Below the pieces are notes generated by a model. That model ran no database searches, was not told the origin of the DNA, and worked only from the letters and a program-made list of their open reading frames with translations. The translations under genes were made by a program, and so were the position numbers. From assembly GCA_009760855.2 (NCBI GenBank), contig WPIO01000040.1, forward strand, positions 714,001 through 778,000: a DNA stretch of 64,000 bases. Direction: 5' to 3'. This stretch comes from Cristatella mucedo (lineage: Eukaryota > Bryozoa > Phylactolaemata > Cristatellidae). Position 1 is the stretch's first letter. Each line of letters opens with the position of its first letter. This document shows positions 1-41,597 of the stretch, piece after piece.

Positions 1-2126
1 ATGAATAAATGGCCATTACATGTCTCTACAGTTGGCGTTTTTGACCATGATGGTGATAGATTAAAAGTTGAAATATTTGCGGAGGGGAGAAGTTACAAAC
101 TCTCGCCTCAGGGCTGAATTGGTCAGCAAGAACATCTGGTTAACCAAAATTAACATCTTAATATTTGGATATTGAAGAATGTTTACCTAAAAAGGTCAAT
201 ATATGCTTAGACTGTCTGTATTTGCGGCTATTAGGCAAACGAAAATCATTTTCATAAGAAGCTTCCAGGTGTTTTTGGTCCTACGCTTTCGTTATGCTGT
301 GTTATGTCACGACTTTAGCAGTCCTGTTCCCTTATATCCAGGCAGAAGATTTCAGCACAGTATTTTAAGAAAGCTCCTATGTTATCCATAATCTGTCAGG
401 ATAAACATTGAATGATATTGAATTCACCAAGGATATTCTGCGTCGCGTTTAGAAATGTTTTTTCGTAAGAGAGCCTGGTACAGCTGCTCATTGTTTGCAG
501 CGATAGGATCATGCAAAGAAACGCGAAACAGTTTAAAAACTGCTCCAACAGCTTTCTTAGCCCTGCTAAGCATCTGAGCCAATATATCATAGAAATATTC
601 TTTATTAGTTTTTTTAACAAAGATGAACTTTAGTGATACGAACTTGCACCTCTGCCTTAGCCAGCTTTGATAGAGCAGCTTGGTGGCGCGTGAATGGTGC
701 TGACTTTTTGTGCAGAGGTCGATGAGGTCTTACTTAATATGCACTGGTGGTATCGTCACTTTTTGAAAGACTACAAGTGGCTCTCACTTGTTGAAGTACT
801 AACTTACAGAACTCGGTAAACGGTGACGAGTCACTGTTGTGATGACGCAGAGAGACTTTTAAAGCGGGTTAACTATACGTAGCCCACTCGAGTCTTAAGA
901 GCATTTGGGTGAGTCCTTGATAACCAACAGATTATTCATGCAATAAAGATAAATTGCGTAGTATTAAGGAGTCTGGAGAGTGCTGACCGTAGTGAATAGT
1001 GGAAAAGTAGCAGTGTAGGGGTGAAACAATTGCACCTCTATCTGAAGCAAGAGATACAATGTAGCTGCTTATAAATAGTCTCACAAGTTTCGCATTGTAG
1101 AATCTGATTAATACAACTTCTCTCTCCAAGTTTTTTAACGTGAAGGATAGGTAAAGCTAACGACTTTTCAAAGATGACCTAAAGTCTGGAGGAGGCTTAA
1201 ACTGGTGAGGCAGTCCAGGTAAGAGTAATTCCTAGATGAGCTTTGCGGATCATACTTCTATATGTTTTTCTCAATATACATTTATCATTTTGTATTTATC
1301 GTACCTATTCTAGCAAAGCACCGTACAGTGGAACCTCTTGATTTCTTAGACCTACGTCGCTGACATAGATATCATTTACTGCTGAAGCTTTGTGACTTTT
1401 GGTAGCCCAGATGCAACCTCATTACCGTGCTCTGTCACAGACAGAACCAGGGATGAGAGTATCTAAGAAAAAGATTTGAGGCTTAATATTTGATAGGATC
1501 CTTAAATAAATTCGATGCCAAATATGGAGCCAGTAAAAGGGTAAGAAGCTATGAGATGTACTGTATACACTTTCCCCTTGACGGACATATCGGGTAGGCT
1601 GCTGACTTGCCGGCTGTGGATGATTAGGGGACCAGGCCTAGTGTCCTGCATACAGGCAATGTCAGAAAGCTAAAGTAAATTTCGGATGCACCCGAAATTC
1701 TTTGGCGGCAGTACTATAGTCTGAAAAAACCCTGAATTCGGTAATGCTCTGCAGTTGAATGAACGTAGTCATGACAGCAGAGGACTTTTGCTGCTCAACT
1801 TACGATACATTCTCCATAGAACAGTGCATCTAAATTTATGGTTTAGTGGGTGTGATTCCAGATTGGCATATTTTTAAAATTAGAACTTTCAATTACAGAT
1901 GACCTATTTTTTGCGTTTCCAATTAGCCTGCTTTGATCGGGGTGGGTGGGCTTGGGCCGGTGATTTCATCCAAGTGCAAATGTTAATGAGTTCGGCTGAA
2001 GGAAATTAGATTGTCAATTTTCAAAAAATCTTCAAGATAAAAATAGAGTGCACTGTTATCGTTTATCGTCATTTGCAATGAAAGCACTTCTAAAGTCACG
2101 TATGGACGAAGAAACCAGCTACTCAC
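1..2126. other. Copy C intron 2 (partial)
   Basis: No coding signal is visible. The stretch near 1430-1500 is collinear with copy A intron 2 near 31245. I could not find exon 3. Confidence 0.5.
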
Positions 2127-2299
2127 TTGAAGCACAATATTCCCGCCGAGGTCGACATAAGATGTCACAATGTCCGAGCCAATCATTCCGCCATTCGGCG
2201 AAAAGCCAAGTCCAATCCAGCCTGACGTATTTGCCGTCAGAGTAACATTGATGACCTTTGAACTTGAAAACCAATCCATTCGGTATAGGCAGTTGGAAT
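2127..2299 (-). CDS. MOXD1-like copper monooxygenase, copy C: DOMON exon 2
   Basis: This 173-bp exon is the exact counterpart of copy A exon 2. It encodes SNCLYRMDWFSSSK, SGWIGLGFSPNGG and SDIVTSYVDLGGN. The acceptor is attccttag and the donor is CAA|gtgagt. By spacing, exon 3 would fall at about position 120 or off the left edge; I could not recognise it in 1-2126. The exon has no lesion. Confidence 0.88.
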
Positions 2300-4377
2300 C
2301 TAAGGAATAATTAATAGAGGTGTATGCAGGTTGATACATGCAGAGCAAGAACTGCCCAGATTTGGGTCCTTGACACAGCGATTAAATGAAGAGTATTGTT
2401 ACATGGTCCCGAGTATTGATAAGTAACGTAACAGCTTAACTAAATAGCTGCTTAATACAGCAGCAGCAATCAGGGGTTTTGGAGTATTTGCATCAACAAT
2501 GCTCAGAAACGCACGATCCATGCAGGCATTATTTAATGCTTGAGCTCTCAACATTGTTTCGAGGCTATGCGGTAGGCTGCATCTTGCTTTTCAGTCTGTA
2601 GGTGTAGGAATTGTTCGAGAATGACTCACTGCCACGCAGTTGAGCAGTCATTCCTCATATACCGTTATCTCAGTGGAACGTTGCAAGTGAGCTATGAAAC
2701 AATTATGCCTGCGCTTGCTATCTGCTTCGAGTGCTTTCAAGAGATTGACAGAGCTTTCGATGTCGCAATCGTGCCCGCGACCTTCCTCCAATTGAGATAC
2801 TTAATCGTTTTTGGCTCTTAAGTTTTCCCTCGCAGAAGCCTCCTTACTGGCTCTCTCACGGGAGGCCTCTCCTCGGTCCCCCTCCCAACCTGCCTTATAG
2901 CTAGGTAAATTGTTTCAAATATGTCATGAACTAATTCTGAGGCGTAACTTCAAATCGTGCATGCTTGGTTTCTCTAAGAAATGTGCAAATAAAAAGCGTA
3001 CGACCTGTCCACTGTTTTTCCTGCAAACTTGGTAAAAATAGTATTAATCGTCAGGACTGCTCGAAAAGGACTTAATCTTTATCTGGGGAGGTTTACAACT
3101 TCCGGCAATAGCAAAATTCACTCCTACCAACAATCTTGCATTCGTCACGTTTATACTGTTAAAGAATTCCCATAATACTGCATTAGTTACATTGACAATC
3201 TTTAAAATTCCCTAAATACTGCATCAGTTACACTAACAATCCTTAATGCTATGATACACCCGTAAGTTTCACGAGAAATTAAACTTAGCTTTGGAAAGTG
3301 GGCCTGAGTTTTCAGCTGACTTGCTGGTGAGCCAGCTCTTCTGACCGCCATCTAAAGTGCTTAACAACTAAAAGAAATCTGCATAGATTCAGAGATCGAA
3401 AATTATCACGAAACTATTTTCCCTTTAAATTTTATAAATCAAACTTACATCAATTTCACGAAATGATCATTGGCCAGCAATGAATAGCGAATCAGCATAA
3501 CTAAGCTTCATGTAAAGAACCTTCGGACAGGCTGATCATCTTAGCTGTTAATGTAACTGTATAATAAGCCTCCAACCTGTACAGAATCACAGGCACTTCT
3601 ATTCATGGATTATGATAATAATAATGCATTTGAATCGCGCCCAAAGATAATCTAATCTTTATTCAGACAGTCTGATGTTATTAAATTATAAATTTCCATC
3701 AGGAACATCAGGGGGCATCAACACATGAACCGGCAACAGGTTTTCTTAAATTAAATGAGGATGAAAATAACTTAGTGAGTTCACTAATCACAGTGAGCTC
3801 ACGTAGTTGAAGTCATATTTAACGTATAATTCTACAGCTCTTGGTCGAGTGAAATCAATGACAGCAAGGCAAAGTGTGTAGCGGATCGTATAGCCTAAGC
3901 CGTTTTTAGATAAAGACCTGTATTTGAGTTTTGGGCAATGAGCTAGGATGCGATAGGACCCTCTAGGAGTTTTAAATCCTTAAGGCATGCAGAAAACTAA
4001 ATACGGCCATGCCTGGAAAGCAGAGTCGCAGACTCGTGCATTGGCTTCATTTGCTGAGACGAGCTACCTGCGTTCAGGTCTAAGTAATCTGCCAACCAAA
4101 TTATATACAAGAGCTCGCTAACTCAGCCACTGCTGCCGGTACATATAAAAAAACGCCAGCAAACTGCTTTCTTCGGTAAGCCGCGATGAATGAATAATTT
4201 CTGGCTTTTTCTGGCTCGCAACTAGGCTGCCACATACACAACGGCAGAGGCGATTCGCCGGTTACACTGCCGAGCAGTCGTGCATGCGCGATGCTCTCTG
4301 GCTAGAGTCAAGGCCGAGTACAACTGAGGCATGCCAAAGCGTGCCTGGCTGTCGCTTAGAAGGCCCACTCATCCTTC

Positions 4378-4507
<130 letters not shown>

Positions 4508-4589
4508 TTTTTCAATAGAAAACCTCAGCTCTGTGGTAGCACTAGTCGCGTGACCTGTTTGCCGCATCGAGATAAGTTATTAGGCTGAC

Positions 4590-4900
4590 CCACAAGGCCA
4601 AGGCCACGGCTTGGCTCCTTCTTACGCAACGACAACTACTCTCCTGCTGCCGACTATGGCTCATTCTTTCCAGAGGTCCTGAGCTGCTACTTCCATGCCA
4701 CTCACTACCTCAACTGCTCTCCTGACTCTGCTATGCTTCCCACGTTCTCTTTGTTGCGTGCGACCAAGTCTGCTGGCTGCTGAATGCATACCGAAAGCCG
4801 CTCAGGCTGTGAATGAGTTATACAAAACTCTCCTGCGCAACACCCACATAGTTATCGTGGCTGTGTGGAGTTACAGACGGAGATACAGACACAAAGTGGA
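4590..4900 (+). mobile_element. LINE beta 3' end
   Basis: It shares a long stretch (TGCTGCCGACTATGGC, the ACTCTGCTATG region, then a conserved terminal segment) with 47160-47420 and, inverted, with 56290-56450. It lies next to the GA microsatellite. Confidence 0.7.
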
Positions 4901-7900
4901 ATCTCCTCATGTCAAACTCATGCTATGTGAGGGTGCAGCTTGATAAAGCATGCTCTTAGGCAGTACAGGATAACATAGGCCGATAGATCACGCTCAGCTA
5001 AGGAAGGTTATCTGCGGCAGATTTCGTATTCTCAGAGATGCATCACACAGACGTTAGTGATGTCTTACAATGGGAACAGTTTAGAGATATCGGCTTCAAA
5101 ATTATGGCCCTTGTAGGCCAGAGCCTAACTAAATACATTGCATACTACGTCACTGCATACGACGTCAGGATATCCTACCTGGTTCATTCAACTTTCTTCT
5201 GAGCTCAGCATGACCTATCTGTAAGCACCCTCTGCACGGCCGAACAGTTGGTCCTCTTCCTCACAGTGGCCAGGGCAATTGTACCTACCTCTGTGAATCC
5301 ACTAAGCCACGACGACTAGTGAGGGAGATAACTCCTACAGGAGTGAGGGCACAACTTCCCACCCCTCAGATTCTCCACCAAGCCACGACGACTATTGAGG
5401 GGTCACGCTGGATAATTCCGCATTGCACATGGAAAGTCAAAAAGGCTCTTGGTGCCAATCCTGTAGATCATGCTTACAAGCATGGATTTTAGGTCAATCG
5501 CTTGCCTGCCTCCCAGTCCGTATATTAAGTAGCCAGCCTCACTCTTCTTCGTGTTCTTACAACACTTGAGAACACCGGCTCCAACACTCCTTGAAAACAT
5601 GCTGCTTATTCTTGTAAATCTTGTTAATAGTTAGTCAAAGAGTATACCTGCATTAACAATATATTATCTTAATTAAAATATGTACTAATAGTGATAGAAC
5701 CAATATGTTGAAAGCCCTTGTATGAGTTGATTATAAAAATTTCCACCTGACCTTGATATTGTGTTTAGATTAGAATGCCGCACTATATCTCAAGTAGCAG
5801 ATGCCAACGCAAACTTTCTGTTTACGTAATATGACTGATTCCGGACTGCAGCTTTCTGTGGTGCTTGTAACCGACCTGGTCAACTGAACGATGCTGCGGC
5901 ATTCACTGATTAATGAATAGAACCACTAGCCAGCAAATGATGCCAGGCTAAATTAGTTCTTAAAACAAGGTTTCAGACTTCAAGTAACCAATTATTTAAT
6001 TATTATCTAAGAATATTATTTATAAATAATAATAATGTTAATAATTAATTAATATTATTATTAATTATTATTTTTTAGTTCTAGTAGCTAATTATTCAGT
6101 AGGACATATGGCGTCCTAAATGCGCATGCACGTCAAAGCAACCCAAAGCGCATCGACACTTTTTTCAACCACGAGTGACTTTTTCCAATTTCAGATTCAG
6201 AGCTATTTGTATTCCAATTAGTTTCTAAATAAAACAAATTTTAGTACCACTATTTGTACTAATTTTAACAATCTCTTGACTTGTTATCAACCGGCAAAGA
6301 TGCACTTTCGATGGCTAAAGTCCCTTACAATCGCTTTGCCTTTACCTTAAATTCGCATATTTGACGTATCTCATCATTTTTATTGCTAAAATATTAACAA
6401 AACAAAAGAAAATTACTCACCACTTGCTTTCAATGAATATTTGAAACTGTCCGGTCAGCCCGACCTACAAAAAAAGACAGGGACCTGGGAAACCCGCAGT
6501 CAGTCAATTTTAACATGTCTAGAATGGTACACGATACGTTCTACTAGATCCCTCATTACCGACAATGCTTAGTTGTCAGACATTGCTTCCTCCCTATTGA
6601 TTGTGGCATCATCAAATCTGATGATCTCGCGTGGATTGTGAAAGTTTTCTTGGATGTGATTTCATTTTCCACTTTTTGTGAAACTTAGATCGAGTTCATG
6701 TCTCCAAATTTGGTAATTCAAACAGTCATAAGTCGGGAGCTAACTGCATATGTTTTTAAAAACGATACGTCATAGTTTTATAACAAGATTTCCTGTCAAA
6801 TTTCGACTGAATATCACATATAGTTTCACCCCTTGAGGTATTGACCTTGCATTGCTATAAGTGCTCCATGCAAAACCTTAGGAGGTCATACTGTATTACC
6901 AGGTAAATGAAATGATTCAGTTAAAGTTATAAAACAAGCTTATAAGGTCAATATAAGTTGGCTTCTGAGATACTTGTGTAGTACTTATAGTAAACATATG
7001 CAAAACTAAATAACAAACTCACCATAAAGTGTGCAGTTGTAAAACGTATTGATCTTCATAGGCGATTCTTGGAAACTTTATGGCCAGATTTCTAAGACAA
7101 GTGCCTCCCCCATTCGTATAATCATGACAGACCTAGAGCATGCTAGCGGTTCAATTGATTGTGTACAAGGACCAGCTCTCGCTGAAGACTATTCAGTTGT
7201 ACCTGGGGCTTCGAGCTACTTTTTAGTAAAAGTGGCATGAAATTGGGCTCTAAATTAGTAGGTTCTAGGCCAAACAGTAAGTGGTGTGAGCCGGCAGAAT
7301 CTTTTTGAAATGCGCCGTTCTGTTTATAGGCATCGATCTTGTTTTACCGCAACGGCATGTCGGCTTACTTTGCTACGGTAGTTAGCAAAGGTTTGCATGC
7401 GTTTGCCGGTAATAATCAGGATAAATCAACAGTAATTGTTAGGAACCTTAGGAGAACAAACTCATTTTGCAGGAAAATTTAAAAATGCCTGAAAGAAAAG
7501 CTGCAGTAATTGGTGTAAAAGCATGCATTCATCAACAACTAAGTATTTTGCCTAGAAAGGCACACTGATATGGTACAAGAAGACATTCTAGACGTCTGAA
7601 AACCTGACCAAGTCACCTATAGGTAAGGACTCATGTAATGCAAGAAAAACGACTTGTTCATTCAGATAAGCCATCGCGGTGGCTAGAAATGGAAAAATTC
7701 ATTGGGCTTTTTAAACCATATAAATATTGCACTTTGGAAAGGCTTGCACAATTATTCTAACACACGAACACGAGAAATGCGGGGGTTGCTCGGACGACAC
7801 TAATGATCAGATGCACAGGTTTCTGCCCTTTGTTTCTTCTCTATTCTATTCAAATTAGGAGATGAAGTGATGTCAATCAGCTGCTACTTACAGGCATGGA

Positions 7901-9435
7901 TGGCAGTAATTTAGGTGAGAGTTCTCCGGAAGATCTGAAGCTGTTTTAGTGGCAATATTGATCAGTCAGAGTCAGCGACGTGATGCTTAGTACACGATCT
8001 ATTACAATTAATAGACCCGAGCAAGAGACTAGACAGGCCTGAATGTGAGTCGCATACTCTTAAAGACGATGCACTGCTCTTTGGCAGCGATACAAAGTGA
8101 AAGTGATGCAAACTGAAAGTGATGCAAAGTGAAAGGGAGCAGCCAAGCAAAGTAAAAGTTGCGAAATCGTGGAATTGCGTGCAAAAACGTTATAGCTCAG
8201 CATTAAGTGTGAGCTTGTTAGCGTGCAGGTAGGAAGACATACATGAAGTGAATCATGAAAGTCGACAATGGATGTTTCTGATGCACGGAATGCTTTGGAG
8301 AGGCATTCTTACCTAAGGAAACCCAGGTTTTGGCATAGATTTTCGGTAGTTTGGACAGACCTGGCGGTGCAGCAGCAGTGTTTATCATAGCAAAATGTCC
8401 TTCTATAGGGATATCCTGATTTTTTGCAATTCGAACCGGATGTATGCTAGTCGATCCCTTTTAGTGAATAATGCTATGCAAGTGCTTGATAGGAAACAGA
8501 TTTGTCCACAACTACTCAGTTGCTTCGATTTCATTCAAATCATTCGAATATTTGGTTTTATCTGATGGTTAAATTTCGCAATGTATTTTGTGAGAGAGCT
8601 GAAAGACTTGAATATGCTAGAAGGCAGGTAAGTCTTAAAAAATAGTGTGCATTTGGTGCCTGCAAGTGAAGGTGATGGTCGAAGTTTGGAGTGATAAATC
8701 AAGAAAACCGTTGTAAGACATTGGATTTTTAATCATACTGATCAATTAACAGCCATAGCTATGGCACCCTGGAAAAGTCAAATTTATTGTTAGGTGCTTC
8801 ACATCGGTGTTAAAACGAATGTATTATTGAGCTTTAATTAAAAGCCAGCAAAATTATGCATGACTTACGCATTGACAGCCATGTGAAAGCATCAATATGA
8901 CACTTGGGGGTCTTGCTAGTAGGAACCCAGATCTTTGATATGGCACTCACTAATCATGCACGGGCAGTCATGCAAAGTAAGTCGAATGAATGGGAGCTGG
9001 CTGTGACAAGCAATATGAGAGTAACATTTGGATGGTGGCTGAAAGAAGCCGCAAGTGACTTCTTGAATTTTGGTAAGCGATAACTAAAAGTTTGTTTTCC
9101 AATAATTTGTTCTTAGTGACAAATGGTGAGATGACTTCAAATGAATAAGGAAGCTGGTGGTGTAAAAGTAGGGTATAGTTCCGTTGAGCTTTAAATGGTA
9201 TGAATCTGCCAGCGAATACAGGGATCTGTCTGAAAGATCATTCTTAAGCGAGGTTTATACTTAGCATTTACCCAGCTAGAGCTCAGACATCAGTGAAGCG
9301 ATGTTTCAGAAGAGATATAAAAAAGTCATCTATTTTATGAGAAAAGACATGCAAGCCTCCCACTTGGTCTAGAGTCATCGTGAGATCTCTAGAGCCTCGC
9401 TCTAAATAAAGGCTGCTCATTTAAATAACTACCTA

Positions 9436-9461
9436 ATATATATATATATAAATATATATAT
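9436..9461. repeat. Short (TA)n tract
   Basis: Interrupted TA repeat in copy C intron 1, collinear with the longer tract at 39224-39260. Confidence 0.85.
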
Positions 9462-9964
9462 TTACAGTATAACAATTTTACATTTGCATCTTGTGAAAAA
9501 CAGGCTATAGCTCATCCCCGCTATTTTTTTTTCTTTATATGGTCTACTTGTATTAATAAAAAATGGATTTCATGTGAAGACGTATGTGTGAATGTGTAGT
9601 TGGTGTAGTTGCCTCTCACTCTGTCTGTGCCACCCTCTGTGTCAACAGTGCTCTATCCGTCTCGCATGCGAACACTGCTTCCCACACAACTTTTCCTCTC
9701 CAAAAACTGTCTCTTTCTCTCCCTCTCTCCTTCTCCCTCTCGCTCGTTCTTTCTCGCCCGTTTCTCGCCCGTTCTCTTCTCCCTCTCTCTTCCCTTCTCT
9801 AGTTTCCTCTCGTAATGCAAATTAGCCTAGACTCGTACTATCTCGTTGCTGGGAGAGCCAAGCGTTTGCTGTAGCATGCTGGCCTAAGTCTGACACGTGT
9901 GTGCTTAAGAATGCTCGATAACATGCAAGTCAACAACACGTGGTTATCAGCTATCGAGTGTCTG

Positions 9965-10030
9965 AGCGCCCAAAAAGTGATCGAGCTCTCGCGGGGCGTC
10001 ATGCGAACCATGAATTATTATCATTAATAT
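9965..10030 (+). repeat. Old LINE-type 3' hairpin remnant
   Basis: GAGCGCCC...GATCGAGCTCTC...GGGGCGTCAT followed by ATTATTATC resembles the LINE alpha 3' end. A collinear remnant lies at 39705-39775, so it predates the duplication. Confidence 0.5.
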
Positions 10031-10079
10031 TGTGAAACACAAGCTCTCGGGCCCTGCGCTGCACTCGCCCATTGCCTTT

Positions 10080-10165
10080 GCCTCAACGACGTTTTTCGAA
10101 TGGGAGCACTGCCTTGGGAACGGGCCGCCGGCTTCGCCGCTGCCGATGCCATCGCAGCCGCAGGC
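10080..10165 (-). pseudogene. Degraded counterpart of exon 1, copy C
   Basis: The 5' flank (10165-10480) aligns with the copy A promoter flank, and the position about 7.8 kb upstream of copy C exon 2 matches copy A. The single ATG opens an Ala/Arg-rich frame with no hydrophobic signal, the frame is out of phase with exon 2, and the aligned donor reads GG|gcgagt instead of TG|gtgagt. Copy C may have lost this exon or may use another first exon that I cannot see. Confidence 0.35.
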
Positions 10166-11039
10166 GGCGGCGCCTGCTCTTGATCAATCGGGGGCTTGTG
10201 CTAGCCGACGAAAGACGGCCACCACTAGTGCTTCGAAAGCGTCCTCAAAAAGGGACCTTGACGAATAGATAGCCTGAGTCCACTCAGTGGTAGTTTTATG
10301 GGCGGGTGTACGTGACCTGTCATCTAATTGGATTTCTCTCAGACAAGACTGGAAGTCACTTACTCCGACCTGCTCTTACCCTAGCAAGCTTCAAGGCGAT
10401 TCAAATTTAGGCGTGAAGAGCCTGATATGTTGCAATGCATTTTTTGGAAGCTGGATTCACCCACCTTGCAAAGACATCTGCTGCTGATTAAAAATGAATA
10501 ACTCGAAAGTTGGCACTATCAGTGCCCACAGGGCACAGGGACATGTGAGTTTTACTATGTCGCCGGTTCATCATTGTTATTGTGTACAATGCCACAGGGC
10601 CTCAGTAAAAAGTGTTGACCAAGCTGCACAAATCTAATGCAATAAGCAAGCAATCTTAAACGCATCCAACTACGAATTGCCACGTTCCTCTTTAGCAGAC
10701 AGCACTGAGGAAAAACGCACAGTAAAACGTTTCTGACTTATTCTGCCGGCGGCTTGCTTGGACCACAGATTGCAATGTATTGGCTTGGACTAGCACTAGA
10801 AGTGCTGATGGGTATAATAATAGACCAAGAGAATTGTCTTAAAACCATTAAGACCAATTATTCGTTCTTTGCAAGGATTTATCTGCATTGAGTGGCCTGT
10901 CTTTTCCACTGAGCTCCTTATCAAAGTCCATATGGCCACAACTGAGCAGTACAGGCTAGAAATGAGACTAACTAGCTCATTCTGGGGAGACTGAGCTATT
11001 TCATGTTCAATTTGGGCGAGGTTATCGATCAAAGGATGC

Positions 11040-11300
11040 CAGACCTCCCTCAGAAGCTAGTGACAAATATCGATGCGCGGTTAGTCAACAAACGTCAGAG
11101 GTTTAGCAATGCGTTATCTTTGCTGGAAGAGCTAGAATGGCTATCAGCTGATCAACGGACCAGAGCAAAATATTCACACTCGGACCCTCGAGGCTACCGT
11201 CTTCAAGTCGAGGCTTGGCTCCTTAATTAGCCAAACTGCTGCACCAGTTTACTTTGCAGACGCTCTTAGGTAGTCCGCGATTATTTATGATTTATTCTTT
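11040..11300 (+). mobile_element. LINE beta remnant, pre-duplication
   Basis: The frame reads SLLEELEWLSADQRTRAK, like the L..L.WL...QR...K block of LINE C-termini, then shifts frame. A homologous remnant lies at 41025-41260, so it predates the unit duplication. Confidence 0.6.
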
Positions 11301-12182
11301 GTCAGTTGTTGGTGCTGAAACCATGCATGTTACTACGAACCATATTTACATGTTTACAATGGGCCTAATACCTCTAACCATATTACACACGTTCATGATT
11401 CCCTTGCTGCATCAGCAAATCTGGTTATTAGCTAGAAACATATGGAATCTCTGAGGGTTCCATGCAAAGGTGTTATTATAAATAATGCTATCTTATTTGG
11501 TACCGAGTGGGTATTGAAAACGGATTGCGAAAGTGCTAATGACTATCCTACAATGCAATCACGTGAATTCAAGCTTATCGGAAGTTAGAGGCATATATTT
11601 GCCGTTTGTAGATTTTCACATCGATCATGCATTAATAAACTGAACTCACTATTTCTGTAGCTCGAAGTCAAATTATTATTTTTAAAATGTCTCTGGTGAT
11701 TTATCTGCACACGTCACTGCGCGCCTGAAGCCTCAAGCGTTATACTACTTGTTGATCGGGTTAAAACTACTACTGAAACAAATATTGCAGTTTAAACTGT
11801 GGAAGCTAAAATGGCTTACTTCAATCACGTGATGTGAAGGCATCCTTCGAAAGCGTAATATGAGTGATCGAAAGCGTGATCTGAACGTATGCACCAAATT
11901 GCTCATAATAAATTCAAGGCTTATAAAAACCTCTATCATTTGAAATCAGTTTTTGAATAATATCTGTAACCGACAGATGCATGCGTGCTAGTTGAGAATC
12001 ATTCTAGATTATTTGAGCTTTGTACAATAGATCCAAAGGCAAGCTTTAGCGTTAACAGTAGTCGACTATGAATAAATGCCAGGATTAGTTTTATGGAGCA
12101 CTTTTGTTGGTTTTCGGAGTTAATAATGCTGTTTCTAGTTTAAAGCAACAATTAGCAGGTGATAGTAACTGCCTCAGTAACT

Positions 12183-12188
12183 TTTATT
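12183..12188 (-). terminator. Possible poly(A) signal of copy A
   Basis: An AATAAA hexamer on the minus strand lies about 410 bp past the copy A stop codon. It is an isolated match in AT-rich DNA, so support is weak. Confidence 0.2.
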
Positions 12189-12594
12189 AAAAGTAGCCTC
12201 TCTCAAAAGCCTATTAGCAAGCCATTCTGACAAGTGAACTTTTGTGATTGACAAGTCTGCCATCTGCTGCAAGAAGATTTACAGAGCTGATGTGCTGAGA
12301 TGACCGTCTATCAACCGTGATCCGATTTCCGAAATAACTGTGCCTGACCGTGCATATTTACTTAAATGGTACGTGTCATCTAAATTCCAACGTACGCCTT
12401 CGACCCCTCATTTGATAGCAATCCTTGACATCGGTTTGAGAATGTGCACCACTGCCAAGCTCAGCCAGGTGTGCACTGCATTAATTCTATTACAGAGAGG
12501 AGCATTTCAGTCATATCAATCCAGTGATAGTGACAGTAAAATTAGTCAAGTCTAGCCGATGAGACGAGTAATTGCTGGCTTGCTTTGATGGGCA

Positions 12595-40094
<27,500 letters not shown>

Positions 40095-40450
40095 GCCGGC
40101 GTGACTCGGTGGCGGCGGCAGTGCTCGATCGATTAGGGGCTCGTGCTAGCCGACGACTCAGGGTCACAACCACTCTACTCAAAGAATGCGAAGACGTGCC
40201 CTCAATGAATGGATAGCATACGGCCAGTCGGCGATCGTTCGGTAGGCGAGTGCACGCGACACACCTGTCATCTGATTGAATATCTCCCAGCCTAGCCAGG
40301 ACGTCACTTCCTCCAACCCACTCTGCCCTTGCAAGCTGCACAGTGATTCGAGTTTGGGCACGAAGAGCCCGAGAGCTTGCAATGTATATTTGGGTAATTG
40401 TAGTCACTCGCCTTGCTAAGAAATCTGCAGATGATTGATAAAGATGAACC
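40095..40450 (-). promoter_or_regulatory. CpG-rich 5' flank of copy A (candidate promoter)
   Basis: This GC-rich stretch lies directly upstream of the copy A start codon and stands out from its AT-rich surroundings. Long stretches are shared with the region upstream of the copy C candidate exon 1 (10165-10480), including a block holding TGACAGGT and a block that reads AAGTGACGTCC in A. No clear TATA box is seen. The role is inferred from position and conservation. Confidence 0.4.
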
Positions 40451-41024
40451 CTAAAACGTTCTCTATTAGAGAACACAGGGCACATGGGGTTGTCAAGTTT
40501 ACTATTTCCCTGGATCACTATCGTTATTTCATACCTTGCTGCAGCTATTTGTTCAGACGCATTGAGCAAGCTGCACTGCTTTAATGCAGAAAAAAGAACT
40601 TTAGATTGCATCTCAGCGAGTCTCTCTGTAGCAGACAGCACTAAAAATAAGAGGTAAAGTAAAACATGCCTGGCCAACCATGGCGGCCGCTCGCTTCGGC
40701 CACTGATCGTGATGCACTGGTTTGTGCTAGCAGTAGACGTGCTGCTGGGTACAATGGTAGCCCTAGATAGAGAGCTGTATCGGAGACAGATTATTCGCTC
40801 TTTGGAAGGCCTGGTCCACAGGACTGCGTCCTTCATCTTCACCAAGCACCTTATGAAACTCCGTACGGCCACGACAGAGCACTGGCGGCTTAAGATTAGA
40901 CTAACTCCGGCTAACTCTGCCAAGACTAAGCAGTTCTCACGCTCGCTTTTCGCGGGGGCAGCGAAAAAAAGAAAAAGGAACGAAAAAAGTGGAATCCACA
41001 CCTCCCCCCCGCAACTAGTGATAA

Positions 41025-41260
41025 ATATGGTCAGTCAACAAATGCATGAGGTTAAGCCGCGCGTCATCTTATCTGGAGAAGCTGGAGTGGCTATGGTAGC
41101 TGATTGCTGATTGATGACCCCAAGAAAAATGTTTACACTCGGACTCTCAAGGCCACCTTCTTCAAGTCGAGGCATCGCTCCTTCATACTGAGTCAAACTG
41201 CTGCACTGGTTTTTTTTGCAGACTCTCTTACGTAGTCCTGGAACAATAGTGTGGCCATTC
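41025..41260 (+). mobile_element. LINE beta remnant, pre-duplication
   Basis: Counterpart of 11040-11300 upstream of copy A, more decayed, with the same conserved SLEKLEWL-like block. Confidence 0.55.
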
Positions 41261-41597
41261 CATTACTTCGCTTAGAGACCGAAAGCTGCAGAAGCGTTCA
41301 CTAACCAGGTTCTTTGAATTGTGCCTAACTTTCTTAATTACAGCACGAAGGCATTTGCTCTCCTGGTACCAACTGTGGCTAGTCATTTACGGTCGTTCTG
41401 AGCTGCAACGACCGTTGAGGAATCCTATCTCAAGTTCCCCAATGACTTATTGCTATGCTTATGACTTTTTCGTCGCTTTTTCTTGATGAAGCCCTATCGC
41501 CTGCATGGAAGAGCTGCATTGAGAGTGCAACCTATTTTTTTTTTCAAAGGAGGAAATTGAATCGACTCATAATGACTCCATGTTTCAGCCTCCTTCT

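Larger units (their letters stand above)
10480..12594. other. Spacer between copy A stop and copy C start
   Basis: This 2-kb spacer aligns with 40450-45350, which is longer because of LINE alpha and SINE insertions. It holds a LINE beta remnant at 11040-11300 and otherwise shows nothing. Confidence 0.5.

Noticed and set aside
5980-6080. ATT/AAT-rich palindromic stretch
   Set aside because: Simple AT-rich low-complexity sequence without terminal repeats or target duplications.
9584-9825. Ser/Leu-rich overlapping frames
   Set aside because: Produced by CT-rich low-complexity DNA; the collinear region near 39.4-39.6 kb does not keep them.
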